Of a DNA stretch of 12,063 nucleotides, positions 1 to 6,976 are shown piece after piece. Below the pieces are notes generated by a model, which was given only the letters and a program-made list of their open reading frames with translations, was not told the origin of the DNA and made no database searches. The stretch spans positions 1 through 12,063 of the forward strand of contig PUMG01000318.1 of the NCBI GenBank assembly GCA_003551265.1, given 5' to 3'. Position 1 is the stretch's first letter. Every line of letters starts with the position of its first letter. The stretch comes from Halovenus sp. (GTDB lineage: Archaea > Halobacteriota > Halobacteria > Halobacteriales > Haloarculaceae). Made by a program: the position numbers and the translations under genes.

Positions 1-1
1 C

Positions 2-820
2 AGCAGCCTGTTTCCGAGTTACAACGTCGCAGAGGTCACAGTCTCTGGTCCAATCACCCGCTCGGACGGCAGCAGTCCGCTCGCGGCAGGGCCTGTGGGC
101 GCGTCCGCCGACCGTCTGGTCGAGCAGATTGAGCGGGCGGACGCCGACGGGAGCGTCAGGGCACTGCTGCTCAAACTCAACACTCCTGGTGGTGAGATCG
201 TCCCGAGCGAGGACATCAAACTCGCCGCAGAGCGCTTCGACGGGCCGACGGTTGCCTACGCCACCGACGTGTGTGCAAGCGGCGGCTACGAGATTGCGAG
301 TGGGTGTGACGAACTCTGGGCACGTGAGGGAACCATCGTCGGTTCCATCGGTGTCGTCGGTTCACGGGTCACAGCAGCGGAGTTCGTCGAGCGGGTCGGA
401 CTCGAATACGAGCAACTCACTGCGGGCGAGTACAAGGACGCTGGTACGCCGCTGAAAGCGCTCGAAGACCACGAGCGCGAGTATCTCCAGGGTATCGTCG
501 ACAGCTACTACGACCAGTTCGTCGAGAACGTCGCCGAGCGCCGTGGCCTCGAACCGGCGGAGATACGCGAGACTGAGGCCCGAGTGTTTCTCGGAACGCA
601 GGCGCTCGAACAGGGACTCGTCGACGAGCTGGGCACTCGAAACGACGTTCTCGACCACCTCGAAGAGCGCCTCGACACTGCCGTGGTCGTCGAGCGATTC
701 GAACCCCGCTACTCGCTCCCACAGCGACTCGGTGGCGGTGCGAGACGGCTCGCGTTCGCCTTCGGCACCGGTGTGGCGAACGCGCTCGTTGGTGATAGTC
801 GCTCACTGAGACTGCGGTGA
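2..820 (+). CDS. sppA: Signal peptide peptidase SppA, S49 family (5' end cut by window)
   Basis: This is a membrane-associated serine protease of the S49 family, which cleaves leftover signal peptides and other membrane peptides with a Ser/Lys dyad. The reading frame is open from base 2 and begins within the family's conserved strand (YNVAEVTVSGPI), so the N-terminal membrane anchor lies outside the window; a GTG at 95 is internal and not the real start. The LNTPGG oxyanion motif is present. The nucleophile is the Ser of ASGGY (codon 278-280) and the general base is the Lys of GEYKDAG (codon 434-436). They are 52 residues apart, the same spacing as Ser147/Lys199 of Bacillus subtilis SppA, so the enzyme looks active. 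The gene ends in TGA directly before a palindromic repeat and faces the next gene convergently. The family call is firm; the true start and total length cannot be seen. Confidence 0.93.
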   Translation, partial: SSLFPSYNVAEVTVSGPITRSDGSSPLAAGPVGASADRLVEQIERADADGSVRALLLKLNTPGGEIVPSEDIKLAAERFDGPTVAYATDVCASGGYEIASGCDELWAREGTIVGSIGVVGSRVTAAEFVERVGLEYEQLTAGEYKDAGTPLKALEDHEREYLQGIVDSYYDQFVENVAERRGLEPAEIRETEARVFLGTQALEQGLVDELGTRNDVLDHLEERLDTAVVVERFEPRYSLPQRLGGGARRLAFAFGTGVANALVGDSRSLRLR

Positions 821-902
821 TATAGGGATTATCGTACCTGTACAGAGATTCTCGCTGCGACGTACAGCGAGAAATCTCTGATGACGTGCGATAATTCCTA
901 TA
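821..902. repeat. Palindromic element, copy A (full, 82 bp)
   Basis: This is an imperfect palindrome filling most of the gap between the convergent sppA and HMG-CoA-synthase-like genes. The outer arms 821-834 and 889-902 pair over 14 positions with one G-T wobble. Inner arms CAGAGATT/AATCTCTG (8 bp) and CTCGCTG/CAGCGAG (7 bp) close on a 7-base loop at 858-864. The reverse complement of copy B matches it at 73 of 82 positions. Its right arm, 869-902, is shared with copies C and D. It could fold as RNA and might end transcripts here, but related copies in other gene contexts argue against a dedicated terminator. Confidence 0.9.
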
Positions 903-923
903 GTCGCTGTCGAACGCCGACAG

Positions 924-2390
924 TCACGCTGTCGGACGCATTTTGAAGCCGTAGCGCGTCACTCCTTCCTGCGTGTAGATTCGTCGAATCGTCGCCTCGA
1001 CAGCGTCACCGATAGTTACGCTCTCCGCACCCGCTCCAACGACCTGTGTGGGGATTGAGACGGTCTCGGTCCCATCGGGCCCATCGAGGGCGACGATGGC
1101 GCTGACGTAGGCTCCGCTTCGCGCCTGTTGTTCGACGAACTCGGGTGGCGCACCCCCCTGTCCGATGGTGGTCGCGGTCTCGACTGTTCCCGTTCCGGAA
1201 AGCGTCACCTCCTCGTAATCGACGAGCGTTCGACAGCCAGTGCAGGCACCGTCTGGGGGGAACGAGAGTGTCCCACACGCCGGGCAGCGACCTGCCGCGA
1301 GTCGGTGACGCTGTGGAATCGTCCGCTTCCAGTTCGGCACGCTGACGTAAGCACCACCACCTGCCGGTTCTCCTGGTGTGATGTCGCCACGCATCCGCAG
1401 ATACTCTCCGTAGCTGAGGTCTACCGTCGCTTCGGACTCTATCTCCTCGATTTCGGGTGCAATACCCTCGGTTTCGAGTGCAACACCGTCAAGTTCGACT
1501 GTGAGCGCGGTTGCCCCCCCGCCGGAGCCGTATCCGACGAGGACGACCCGTTCTGCACCGCCTTCGAGCGCGGCAATCAGTCCAAGCAGCGGGTTCGCAA
1601 CGCCGGTGTCACCGACCTCGTGGACGAGCGTTCCCCGCTGGATTGCGCCGGTCTCGACGCCGAGTGCACCGGCCACACGGTACGGGAGCTTGCCGTTCGG
1701 CGACTGGAGGCAGACTGCATCGGCGTCCGATGGGTCAGTTTCCAGCCCTCGGACGGCTTCTGTGACCGTGTCGATGAACGCCGTTCTGTCGTAGCCCGTC
1801 ACACCGAGACCGGTCGTCTCTGTCGACCCCGCGAGTCGGAATCGTGTTCCGGGGTACGCCTCTACGTGCTCGGCGACGTCGGTAATGCGGGCCGAACCAG
1901 ATGAATCTACCAGCGTAGCGACCGCTCCTGCGCCGCCTGCGTGTTCGTGTTCACTGTCCGGTGCGCCTCTTGGTGCGTCGGTTGCGACGACAAGCGTCGA
2001 CTGCCGAGTGGAGTGTGCGTCGGTGGACGAACACGCTGCAACCAGCGCCTCGACGCCAGCGCGAGTACTTCCGGTAAACTGGCGTGTCACTGTCTCTGCA
2101 CCCAGTCCGAGCATGCTGACCAGCCGTGGTTCCATCGCCTCCTCCTCGGCCGGAGGTGTTGTCGTTGCGACGAACAGCCGTCCGACTCCATCCCTCTCGA
2201 TTGCACTCCCTGCCAGTGCACGTGTGGCGGCCTCGTAGGCCATCGTCAGCGTGTCCTCGTCCGCCGCTGGAACCGCTGTCTGGGTGATGCCCGCACCGTG
2301 GAACTGCCCCCACGCCTCACGAACGGTTTCTGCCGGGAGTCGGTATCTCGGCACGTATGCACCGACGCACTCGACTGGTGTCCAGCTCAT
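924..2390 (-). CDS. HMG-CoA-synthase-like (thiolase fold) protein fused to a DUF35 domain, catalytic residues missing
   Basis: The protein has 488 residues. Residues 1-300 form a thiolase-fold domain of the archaeal HMG-CoA synthase type. Residues 355-488 form a DUF35 domain: a zinc ribbon (Cys369, Cys372, Cys383, Cys386) followed by an OB-fold. In methanogens, separate thiolase, HMG-CoA synthase and DUF35 proteins form one complex that channels acetoacetyl-CoA; here two of the three are fused and the thiolase gene overlaps the start by 4 bases. The expected nucleophile Cys is replaced by Ser/Thr (GSTRAG, 107-112), the His of the usual HQPNGK motif by Gln229 (QSPNGK), and the Glu region reads TTTPP (76-80). 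The spacing fits Staphylococcus aureus Glu79/Cys111/His233, so the sites are truly changed. I infer a structural or CoA/acyl-binding partner of the thiolase rather than a synthase. The domain call is firm; the role is uncertain. Confidence 0.85.
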   Translation of the reverse strand: MSWTPVECVGAYVPRYRLPAETVREAWGQFHGAGITQTAVPAADEDTLTMAYEAATRALAGSAIERDGVGRLFVATTTPPAEEEAMEPRLVSMLGLGAETVTRQFTGSTRAGVEALVAACSSTDAHSTRQSTLVVATDAPRGAPDSEHEHAGGAGAVATLVDSSGSARITDVAEHVEAYPGTRFRLAGSTETTGLGVTGYDRTAFIDTVTEAVRGLETDPSDADAVCLQSPNGKLPYRVAGALGVETGAIQRGTLVHEVGDTGVANPLLGLIAALEGGAERVVLVGYGSGGGATALTVELDGVALETEGIAPEIEEIESEATVDLSYGEYLRMRGDITPGEPAGGGAYVSVPNWKRTIPQRHRLAAGRCPACGTLSFPPDGACTGCRTLVDYEEVTLSGTGTVETATTIGQGGAPPEFVEQQARSGAYVSAIVALDGPDGTETVSIPTQVVGAGAESVTIGDAVEATIRRIYTQEGVTRYGFKMRPTA

Positions 2391-3562
2391 CGACCCACCC
2401 CCTCGTTCTCGAAGATGTGAACGGCGGTTGCGCCGCCGCTTCCGCCGACGTTGTGGGTGAGACCGTAGCGGGGGTCTGCGAGCTGTCGTTCGCCCGCCTG
2501 TCCGGTGAACTGGTCGAACACCTCGACGACCTGTCCCGTCCCTGTCGCACCGATTGGATGGCCCTTGGATTTGAGTCCACCCGACGTGTTGACGGGCAAC
2601 TCGCCGTCGGGGTCGGTTTTCCCCTCACGCAACAGCTGTGGGGCTTCGCCGCGCTCACAGAATCCGAGGTCCTCGTAGGCGAGCAACTCCGCGATTGCGA
2701 AACAGTCGTGAACCTCGGCGAAGTCGAGGTCTTCGGGACCGATTCCGGCCTCCTCGTAAGCGCTCTCTCCGGCGGTTTCGGTCGCGGACAGACCGATGTA
2801 GCTGTCGCGCTCGGCGAGACCGACGTGGTCGCTGGCCCCACCGACACCCACGACTCGGATGCGCTCGCCGGTGAACTCCTCGACAACAGTCTCGCTCGCG
2901 AGCAAGGCCACGGCCGCGCCGTCGGAGGTCGGACAGCAGTGATAGAGATTGAGCGGGTCGGCGACAGCGGGGGCGTTGACAGCGTCGTCGAGCGAGCACT
3001 CGAAGCCGAGGTGTGCTTTCGGGTTCTTCGCGCCGTTGGCGTGATTTTTCACGGCCACCCGCGAGAGGTCCTCTCTGGTGCAGTCGTGGGTGTCGAGGTA
3101 GGTGCGGGCCATCTGTGCGTACACGCCGGAGAACGTCGTTCCGGTCAGGCGCTCCCACTCGGTCTCGCCGCTAACGCCCAGCCAGTACTTCGTGACGTTG
3201 CTAGAGAGGTCGGTCATGATTTCGTATCCACCGACGAGGACGACGTCGGCCATTCCACTGCGAATCGCCTGGACACCCTGGCGGAGTGCGAACCCCCCTG
3301 CTGCACAGGCGTTCTCGACGCGCGTACACGGGACGTTGTGGAGACCGACGTGTTCGGTGACCGCGGGTCCAGAGAGACCAAGCTGTCGCCCGCCGACGCC
3401 CAGTGAGCCGACAACTGCCTCGTCAATCTCTTCGGGTTCGATACCGTTCTCGACTCGGTCACAGGCGTGTTCGTAGGCTTCGGCGAACAGGTCTCGATAG
3501 CTCCGTTCGGGAAAGGTACCAAACGCGGTCTGTCCTGCCCCGATGAGGTACACCTCGCGCAT
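2387..3562 (-). CDS. Thiolase, SCP2/archaeal acetoacetyl-CoA thiolase type
   Basis: This is a 391-residue thiolase predicted to condense or cleave acyl-CoA thioesters, such as 2 acetyl-CoA to acetoacetyl-CoA, in the cytoplasm. The nucleophile is Cys86 in NACAAGG. The SCP2-type HDCF motif is at 285-288, and the active-site GHPIG loop is at 334-338. The C-terminal NVGGSGG (371-377) lacks the Cys of bacterial CxG thiolases, which is normal for this subfamily because the HDCF Cys takes over. All expected catalytic residues are therefore present, unlike in its partner. It is the first gene of a two-gene unit and its stop overlaps the start of the HMG-CoA-synthase-like/DUF35 gene, as expected for a thiolase-DUF35 complex. 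A TATA box 27 bases upstream fixes the ATG and implies a leaderless mRNA. The substrate (acetyl-CoA or a longer or branched acyl-CoA) cannot be told from the sequence. Confidence 0.9.
   Translation of the reverse strand: MREVYLIGAGQTAFGTFPERSYRDLFAEAYEHACDRVENGIEPEEIDEAVVGSLGVGGRQLGLSGPAVTEHVGLHNVPCTRVENACAAGGFALRQGVQAIRSGMADVVLVGGYEIMTDLSSNVTKYWLGVSGETEWERLTGTTFSGVYAQMARTYLDTHDCTREDLSRVAVKNHANGAKNPKAHLGFECSLDDAVNAPAVADPLNLYHCCPTSDGAAVALLASETVVEEFTGERIRVVGVGGASDHVGLAERDSYIGLSATETAGESAYEEAGIGPEDLDFAEVHDCFAIAELLAYEDLGFCERGEAPQLLREGKTDPDGELPVNTSGGLKSKGHPIGATGTGQVVEVFDQFTGQAGERQLADPRYGLTHNVGGSGGATAVHIFENEGVGR
2394..2403 (-). promoter_or_regulatory. Shine-Dalgarno site of the HMG-CoA-synthase-like gene
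   Basis: Read on the minus strand this is AGGGGGTGGG, ending 3 bases before the ATG. It lies inside the last codons of the thiolase gene. With the 4-base overlap it suggests coupled translation of the two proteins, in contrast with the leaderless first gene of the unit. Confidence 0.55.
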
Positions 3563-3584
3563 GTTTCGGAGTACGCTCAGATGG

Positions 3585-3594
3585 GTATATATAC
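3585..3594 (-). promoter_or_regulatory. TATA box of the thiolase operon
   Basis: GTATATATAC is centred about 27 bases before the thiolase ATG. Archaeal TATA boxes lie 25-27 bases before the transcription start, so the mRNA should begin at or next to the start codon. Confidence 0.75.
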
Positions 3595-3616
3595 TGCCGG
3601 ACAGAAATCCGTCGGA

Positions 3617-3973
3617 TCAGTACGGGGTCGACTTCCGATATCTGGCGTCACCGAACCCGAGCAGCGGGTAGAACACGAACGGGAAGAACAGCAGTCCGAG
3701 TGCGAATCCGATACCTTTCCCGAACGCCTTCGCCAGGTCGAGTATCACCAGAATACCGATGATGAGGTTCACCAGTGGGATGAAAAACAGCACCAGCCAC
3801 CAGCCCGGTCGGTCGACGATTTTCAGCAACACCCAGATGTTGTAAATCGGGATGATGGCCGCCCACCCCGGCTGGTTCGCTTTCACGTACGTCGTCCACA
3901 TCCCCGCGAGCGTCAGGAGCATCAGTGCGAGCGGTGCGAGCGCTATCAGGAGTCCAATAATTGCTTCGACCAT
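3617..3973 (-). CDS. Small integral membrane protein, DUF5684-like
   Basis: The protein has 118 residues and is mostly hydrophobic. An N-terminal membrane helix (about 5-27) is followed by PGWAAIIPIYN (35-45) and then PGWWLVLFFIPLVN (56-69), which opens a second helix running to about 80. A third helix (about 89-105) follows AFGK (83-86), and the tail is FGDARYRK. The paired PGW...PxxN motifs and the FGK/FGDxxY ending are what I remember of the DUF5684 membrane family, whose biochemical function is unknown; some bacterial members are joined to signal peptidase-like proteins. The gene has its own promoter and lies between the thiolase unit and the thermosome, with no clear link to either. The family call is from memory of the motif pattern. 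Confidence 0.78.
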   Translation of the reverse strand: MVEAIIGLLIALAPLALMLLTLAGMWTTYVKANQPGWAAIIPIYNIWVLLKIVDRPGWWLVLFFIPLVNLIIGILVILDLAKAFGKGIGFALGLLFFPFVFYPLLGFGDARYRKSTPY

Positions 3974-4002
3974 GATTACACAGTGATGTGGTTCACGGAA
4001 GT

Positions 4003-4010
4003 GTAATAAA
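4003..4010 (-). promoter_or_regulatory. Probable TATA box of the DUF5684-like gene
   Basis: TTTATTAC on the minus strand is centred about 33 bases before the ATG. It is the only AT-rich box at a suitable distance. Confidence 0.5.
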
Positions 4011-4023
4011 ACTATCTACTCCG

Positions 4024-4035
4024 CTATCACGATAG
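4024..4035. promoter_or_regulatory. Short inverted repeat next to the DUF5684-like promoter
   Basis: CTATC and GATAG flank a 2-base spacer, just upstream (minus strand) of the TATA box. Size and place fit a small dimeric operator, but 5-base arms can arise by chance. The rest of the stretch up to the thermosome stop (4036-4130) shows no gene and no convincing terminator. Confidence 0.3.
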
Positions 4036-4130
4036 GTACAGAACGCACGAAGAATCGACCGAAGGTCGATGATGAGTGCCCGGACACACCGGCCACAGCC
4101 GCTAGAAAATCGCTCGCTTCGCTCGCAATT

Positions 4131-5780
4131 TCACATCATGCCGCCCATACCGCCCATGCCGCCCATGTCGGCACCGCCCATATCGTCATCGTCGCCGGAG
4201 AGGTCACCCGCTTCGATGATGTCGTCGATTTTGAGGACGAGGTTGGCGGCCTCGCTGGCGGAGGTGAGCGCCTGCTTTTTGGCGCTCGGCGTCTCGACGA
4301 CGCCCGCTTCGAACGTATCCTCGATGTCGCCACTGAAGACGTTCAGCCCGGCGCGCTCGTTGCCCTCGCTGTGGGCTGCGCGAAGGTCGACGAGTGTGTC
4401 GATGCTGTCGAGACCGGCGTTCTCGGCGAGCACGCGTGGAACGATATCGAGTGCGTCCGCGAACGCCTCGACTGCGAGCTGTTCGCGGCCACTGACGCTG
4501 TCGGCGAAGTCGCGCAGACGGGTGGCGACCTCGACTTCCGGTGCGCCGCCGCCGGGGAGTGCCTCGCCCCGACTCATCGCCATGCCGACAACATCGAGTG
4601 CGTCCTCGACGCCGCGTTCGAGTTCGTCGACGACGTGTTCGGTGGATCCACGCAGCAGAAGCGTCACACCGTGGGAGTGCTCGTGGACGCCCTCGATGTA
4701 GAACAGTTCGTCTGCCTCGTCTCGTCGGACGTTGCCGAGTCCGAGGTACTCGCCGCTGGCGGAGTGGAGGTCGGAGACGATGTCCGCGCCGATGACCTCG
4801 CGGACGAACTCGACATCCGAGCGCTTGACGCGCTTGAGCGCGAGAATCCCTTCCTTGGCGAGGTAGTGCTGGACCATGTCGTCGATGCCTTTCTGACAGA
4901 GAACGACGTCGACGTTGAGGTCGACGATGGTGTCGACCAGTTCGCGCAGTTCTTTCTCCTCCTGGTCGAGGAACGTCTGGAGCTGGCTCGGGTCGGTGAT
5001 ACTGACCTGGGCGTCCGCCTCGGTCTCTTCGAGTTCGAGCGGTTCGTCGATGATGAGAATGTTCGCGTTCTCGAACTCGGTCGGCATATCCTCGTGGACA
5101 GGGTCCTTATCGAGGACGGCACCGTTGAGCAACTCGGAGGTTCCGGCACCGCGACCAGTCTGTGTCTCGACTTTGACGAACGCGAGGTCAGTGATCGTCG
5201 AGCCGTCGTCAGCCTCGACTGTCACCGCTTCGGCGGCGTCGACGATGAGGTCCGACAGCTCCTCTTTGTGCTGTTCGGCACCCTTGCCCGTCATCGATGT
5301 CTGGGCAATCTGGCGGAACGTCTCACGGTCGTCACGGTCGACGTCGATGGTGATGTCGTCGATTTCCTCACGAGCCTGCTCGACAGCAAGCGCGAAGCCC
5401 TTGATGATGGCCGTCGGGTGGATGTCCTGTTCGAGCAGTTCCTCGGCGTTCTTGAGGAGTTCACCTGTGATGGCAACTGCCGTCGTCGTCCCGTCGCCAG
5501 CCTCATCCTCTTGCGTTTCGGCAACCTCGACGATCATCTCGGCCGTCGGGTTGTCGATGTCCATCTCCTCCAGGATTGTGACGCCGTCGTTCGTGACGAT
5601 GATGTCACCCAGTGAGGTGACGAGCATCTTGTCCATCCCTTTCGGGCCGAGTGTCGAGCGTACCGAGTTCGCCACCGCGCGCGCTGCTGCGATGTTGTGT
5701 TCCTGTGCGCTCTTGTCTTTCAGTCGCCGTGCATCCTCGCCCAGAATAATCATGGGCTGACCGCGCATCTGCTGACTCAT
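4131..5780 (-). CDS. ths: Thermosome subunit (group II chaperonin)
   Basis: This is a subunit of the double-ring ATP-driven protein-folding chaperonin in the archaeal cytosol. At 549 residues it is full length. The equatorial-domain ATP motifs are intact: LGPKGMD (44-50), NDGVT (64-68) and GDGTTT (95-100), with the late equatorial ALPGGGAPE segment. The C-terminus is acidic followed by Gly-Gly-Met repeats, typical of thermosome tails that line the cavity. The sequence is acidic throughout, as in haloarchaea. Haloarchaea carry two or three paralogues; this one has the GGM tail and is not the shorter divergent type, but I cannot assign it firmly as subunit 1 or 2, so the symbol carries no letter. 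It is monocistronic with a strong TATA box. Haloarchaeal thermosome genes are known to be heat induced; no defined heat-shock operator was recognised here. Confidence 0.97.
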   Translation of the reverse strand: MSQQMRGQPMIILGEDARRLKDKSAQEHNIAAARAVANSVRSTLGPKGMDKMLVTSLGDIIVTNDGVTILEEMDIDNPTAEMIVEVAETQEDEAGDGTTTAVAITGELLKNAEELLEQDIHPTAIIKGFALAVEQAREEIDDITIDVDRDDRETFRQIAQTSMTGKGAEQHKEELSDLIVDAAEAVTVEADDGSTITDLAFVKVETQTGRGAGTSELLNGAVLDKDPVHEDMPTEFENANILIIDEPLELEETEADAQVSITDPSQLQTFLDQEEKELRELVDTIVDLNVDVVLCQKGIDDMVQHYLAKEGILALKRVKRSDVEFVREVIGADIVSDLHSASGEYLGLGNVRRDEADELFYIEGVHEHSHGVTLLLRGSTEHVVDELERGVEDALDVVGMAMSRGEALPGGGAPEVEVATRLRDFADSVSGREQLAVEAFADALDIVPRVLAENAGLDSIDTLVDLRAAHSEGNERAGLNVFSGDIEDTFEAGVVETPSAKKQALTSASEAANLVLKIDDIIEAGDLSGDDDDMGGADMGGMGGMGGMM

Positions 5781-5806
5781 AATCAGTCGAATATTTGCAT
5801 GCGGTT

Positions 5807-5815
5807 CTATATAAA
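5807..5815 (-). promoter_or_regulatory. TATA box of the thermosome gene
   Basis: TTTATATAG on the minus strand is centred about 31 bases before the ATG, in an AT-rich upstream region. It implies a leader of only a few bases. The remainder of the gap (5816-5948) has no gene; a second TATA-like sequence (TATAAAA, minus strand) lies near 5944-5950 beside the repeat fragment. Confidence 0.75.
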
Positions 5816-5948
5816 TGTATGTGTTTTATGCAGAGCCGACAGCTGTCTCTCTGTGTAGGAAGGACGAGAATCGCAGTACGCGAGTGTGTGTTACTCTAGA
5901 ACATGTGTGATTTTGCCACGGGGTCAGAACCACGGACGGCTGCTTTTA

Positions 5949-5970
5949 TACAGGTCCGATAATCAATATA
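5949..5970. repeat. Solitary end fragment of the palindromic element (fragment E)
   Basis: Nineteen of 22 bases match the outer end of copy A (read as its reverse complement), including a 16-base block, TACAGGTCCGATAATC, with one mismatch. The inner stem and loop of the element are not recognisable beside it. It lies between the thermosome promoter and the 3' end of the next minus-strand gene. I read it as a decayed or truncated copy; chance similarity is unlikely at this length. Confidence 0.6.
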
Positions 5971-5978
5971 AGCGTGAG

Positions 5979-6872
5979 TTACTGCAACCGGTTCACAGGC
6001 GAGTGTTCGCTGTTGGCCGTCCACTCCTCACAGGCGTCAATATCGTCCATGAGGTCGTCGTACAGGCCGCAGTAGGGCACGAGTGTGCCGTTGGCGGTGA
6101 CGTACTGGAAGTGCGTGCAGTTGCCGCAGTAGGCGTCGGGGCGGCGGCGCTGTCTCGCAGCCTCACGCGTTCGGTCCTCGATAGCAGGGTCGTCGGCGGT
6201 TGCCGTACCACCGTCGCTGGTCGGTTCTGCAATCACAATCGAATCGTCGCTCTCTGTGGGGTCTGACTGCGTCGTATCGTTGGTCTGTGTCGGGACAGTC
6301 CCCTCTGGGTCGTTTCCGAACAGGCCGATACTGCCAAATCCAGGGAGTGAGCGCTCCCCAGCGTCGGGCGTGATGAGCCGAACCGTGCCCTCCTCCGTGA
6401 TTTCGAGACGAGCAGTACCCCCAGGGTCGTTTCGCGTTTTGAACGTGGCGACGGCGACGAACAGACACCAGAACGTGATGAGCGTTCCCGTCGTGTAGAC
6501 GACCGTCGTGGTGAGTGCGAGCTGTGGACTGTTCGACAACCACTGGTAGGGGTAAGCGTAGGTGAACAGGACGACGCCGAAGAGCGCGAGACTGGCACCG
6601 ATAGCGGCGGCCGCTCTGGTTGCGTTGCTGGTCGGCAAGACGACGAAGATGCCGACGAACACCGCAGGCAGACCGAGACCGGCGAGCACACCCGCAGTCT
6701 GGCGTGCACCGTAGACGTCGAGACCGAGCCACGACGACAGGTCGGTCGTCGCTATCGGGATTGCACCGACGACGAGCATCGCACCCACGGCGAAGACCGA
6801 CATCCCGACCAGCCGCTGCTGTGGACTCACGACTGTCCGTCCTCCCTCGTACACCTCGGACAGGTTGGTCAT
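5979..6872 (-). CDS. Four-helix membrane protein with C-terminal four-cysteine domain (DUF7139-like)
   Basis: The protein has 297 residues and no known function. Four hydrophobic segments lie at about 21-41, 60-80, 86-106 and 119-143. A short folded stretch follows (TARLEITEEGTVRLI), then an acidic, Thr/Ser-rich linker (about 185-240), and a compact tail with CGNC, PYC and ACEEW. The tail has four cysteines (249, 252, 268, 281) plus His254, a likely zinc or other metal site facing the cytoplasm. I recall this layout as a haloarchaeal protein annotated DUF7139, but that name is from memory. The gene is read alone on the minus strand. Near the ATG a TATAATAC box (6880-6887) lies too close, and an AGTTTTGTA stretch about 28 bases upstream is a weak candidate. 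A sensor or membrane redox role is possible but not shown. Confidence 0.75.
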   Translation of the reverse strand: MTNLSEVYEGGRTVVSPQQRLVGMSVFAVGAMLVVGAIPIATTDLSSWLGLDVYGARQTAGVLAGLGLPAVFVGIFVVLPTSNATRAAAAIGASLALFGVVLFTYAYPYQWLSNSPQLALTTTVVYTTGTLITFWCLFVAVATFKTRNDPGGTARLEITEEGTVRLITPDAGERSLPGFGSIGLFGNDPEGTVPTQTNDTTQSDPTESDDSIVIAEPTSDGGTATADDPAIEDRTREAARQRRRPDAYCGNCTHFQYVTANGTLVPYCGLYDDLMDDIDACEEWTANSEHSPVNRLQ

Positions 6873-6976
6873 ACGCCCGTATTATACGACATCCTACAAA
6901 ACTACCCGTCAGACGGCAGTCAGACGAACGTGCCCGACCGGAGAAGCTAACAGGCACGACCAGATACTCGGTGACA

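Noticed and set aside
821..902. Simple transcription terminator for sppA
   Set aside because: Related copies occur in tandem and divergent gaps, there is no U-rich tract after the stem, and the long arm is conserved beyond what a terminator needs. Ending transcripts remains a possible side effect.
1128..1904. A 258-residue plus-strand reading frame opposite the HMG-CoA-synthase-like gene
   Set aside because: It is Cys/Arg-rich, has no recognisable domain, and is explained by the high GC of the real gene on the other strand. The same applies to the long plus-strand frames opposite the thiolase and thermosome genes.
2387..3562. Inactive thiolase because the C-terminal CxG cysteine is missing
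   Set aside because: SCP2-type and archaeal thiolases normally lack it and use the HDCF cysteine, which is present.
4106..4125. GCTCGCTTCGCTCGC as a hairpin terminator for the thermosome gene
   Set aside because: GCTCGC is repeated directly, not inverted, so it does not form a stable stem; only a short T run on the minus strand supports termination.
6620..6976. A 119-residue upstream extension of the methylase reading frame
   Set aside because: It is Arg/Pro-rich, lies antisense to the real membrane-protein gene, and the methylase family similarity begins at the ATG at 6977.
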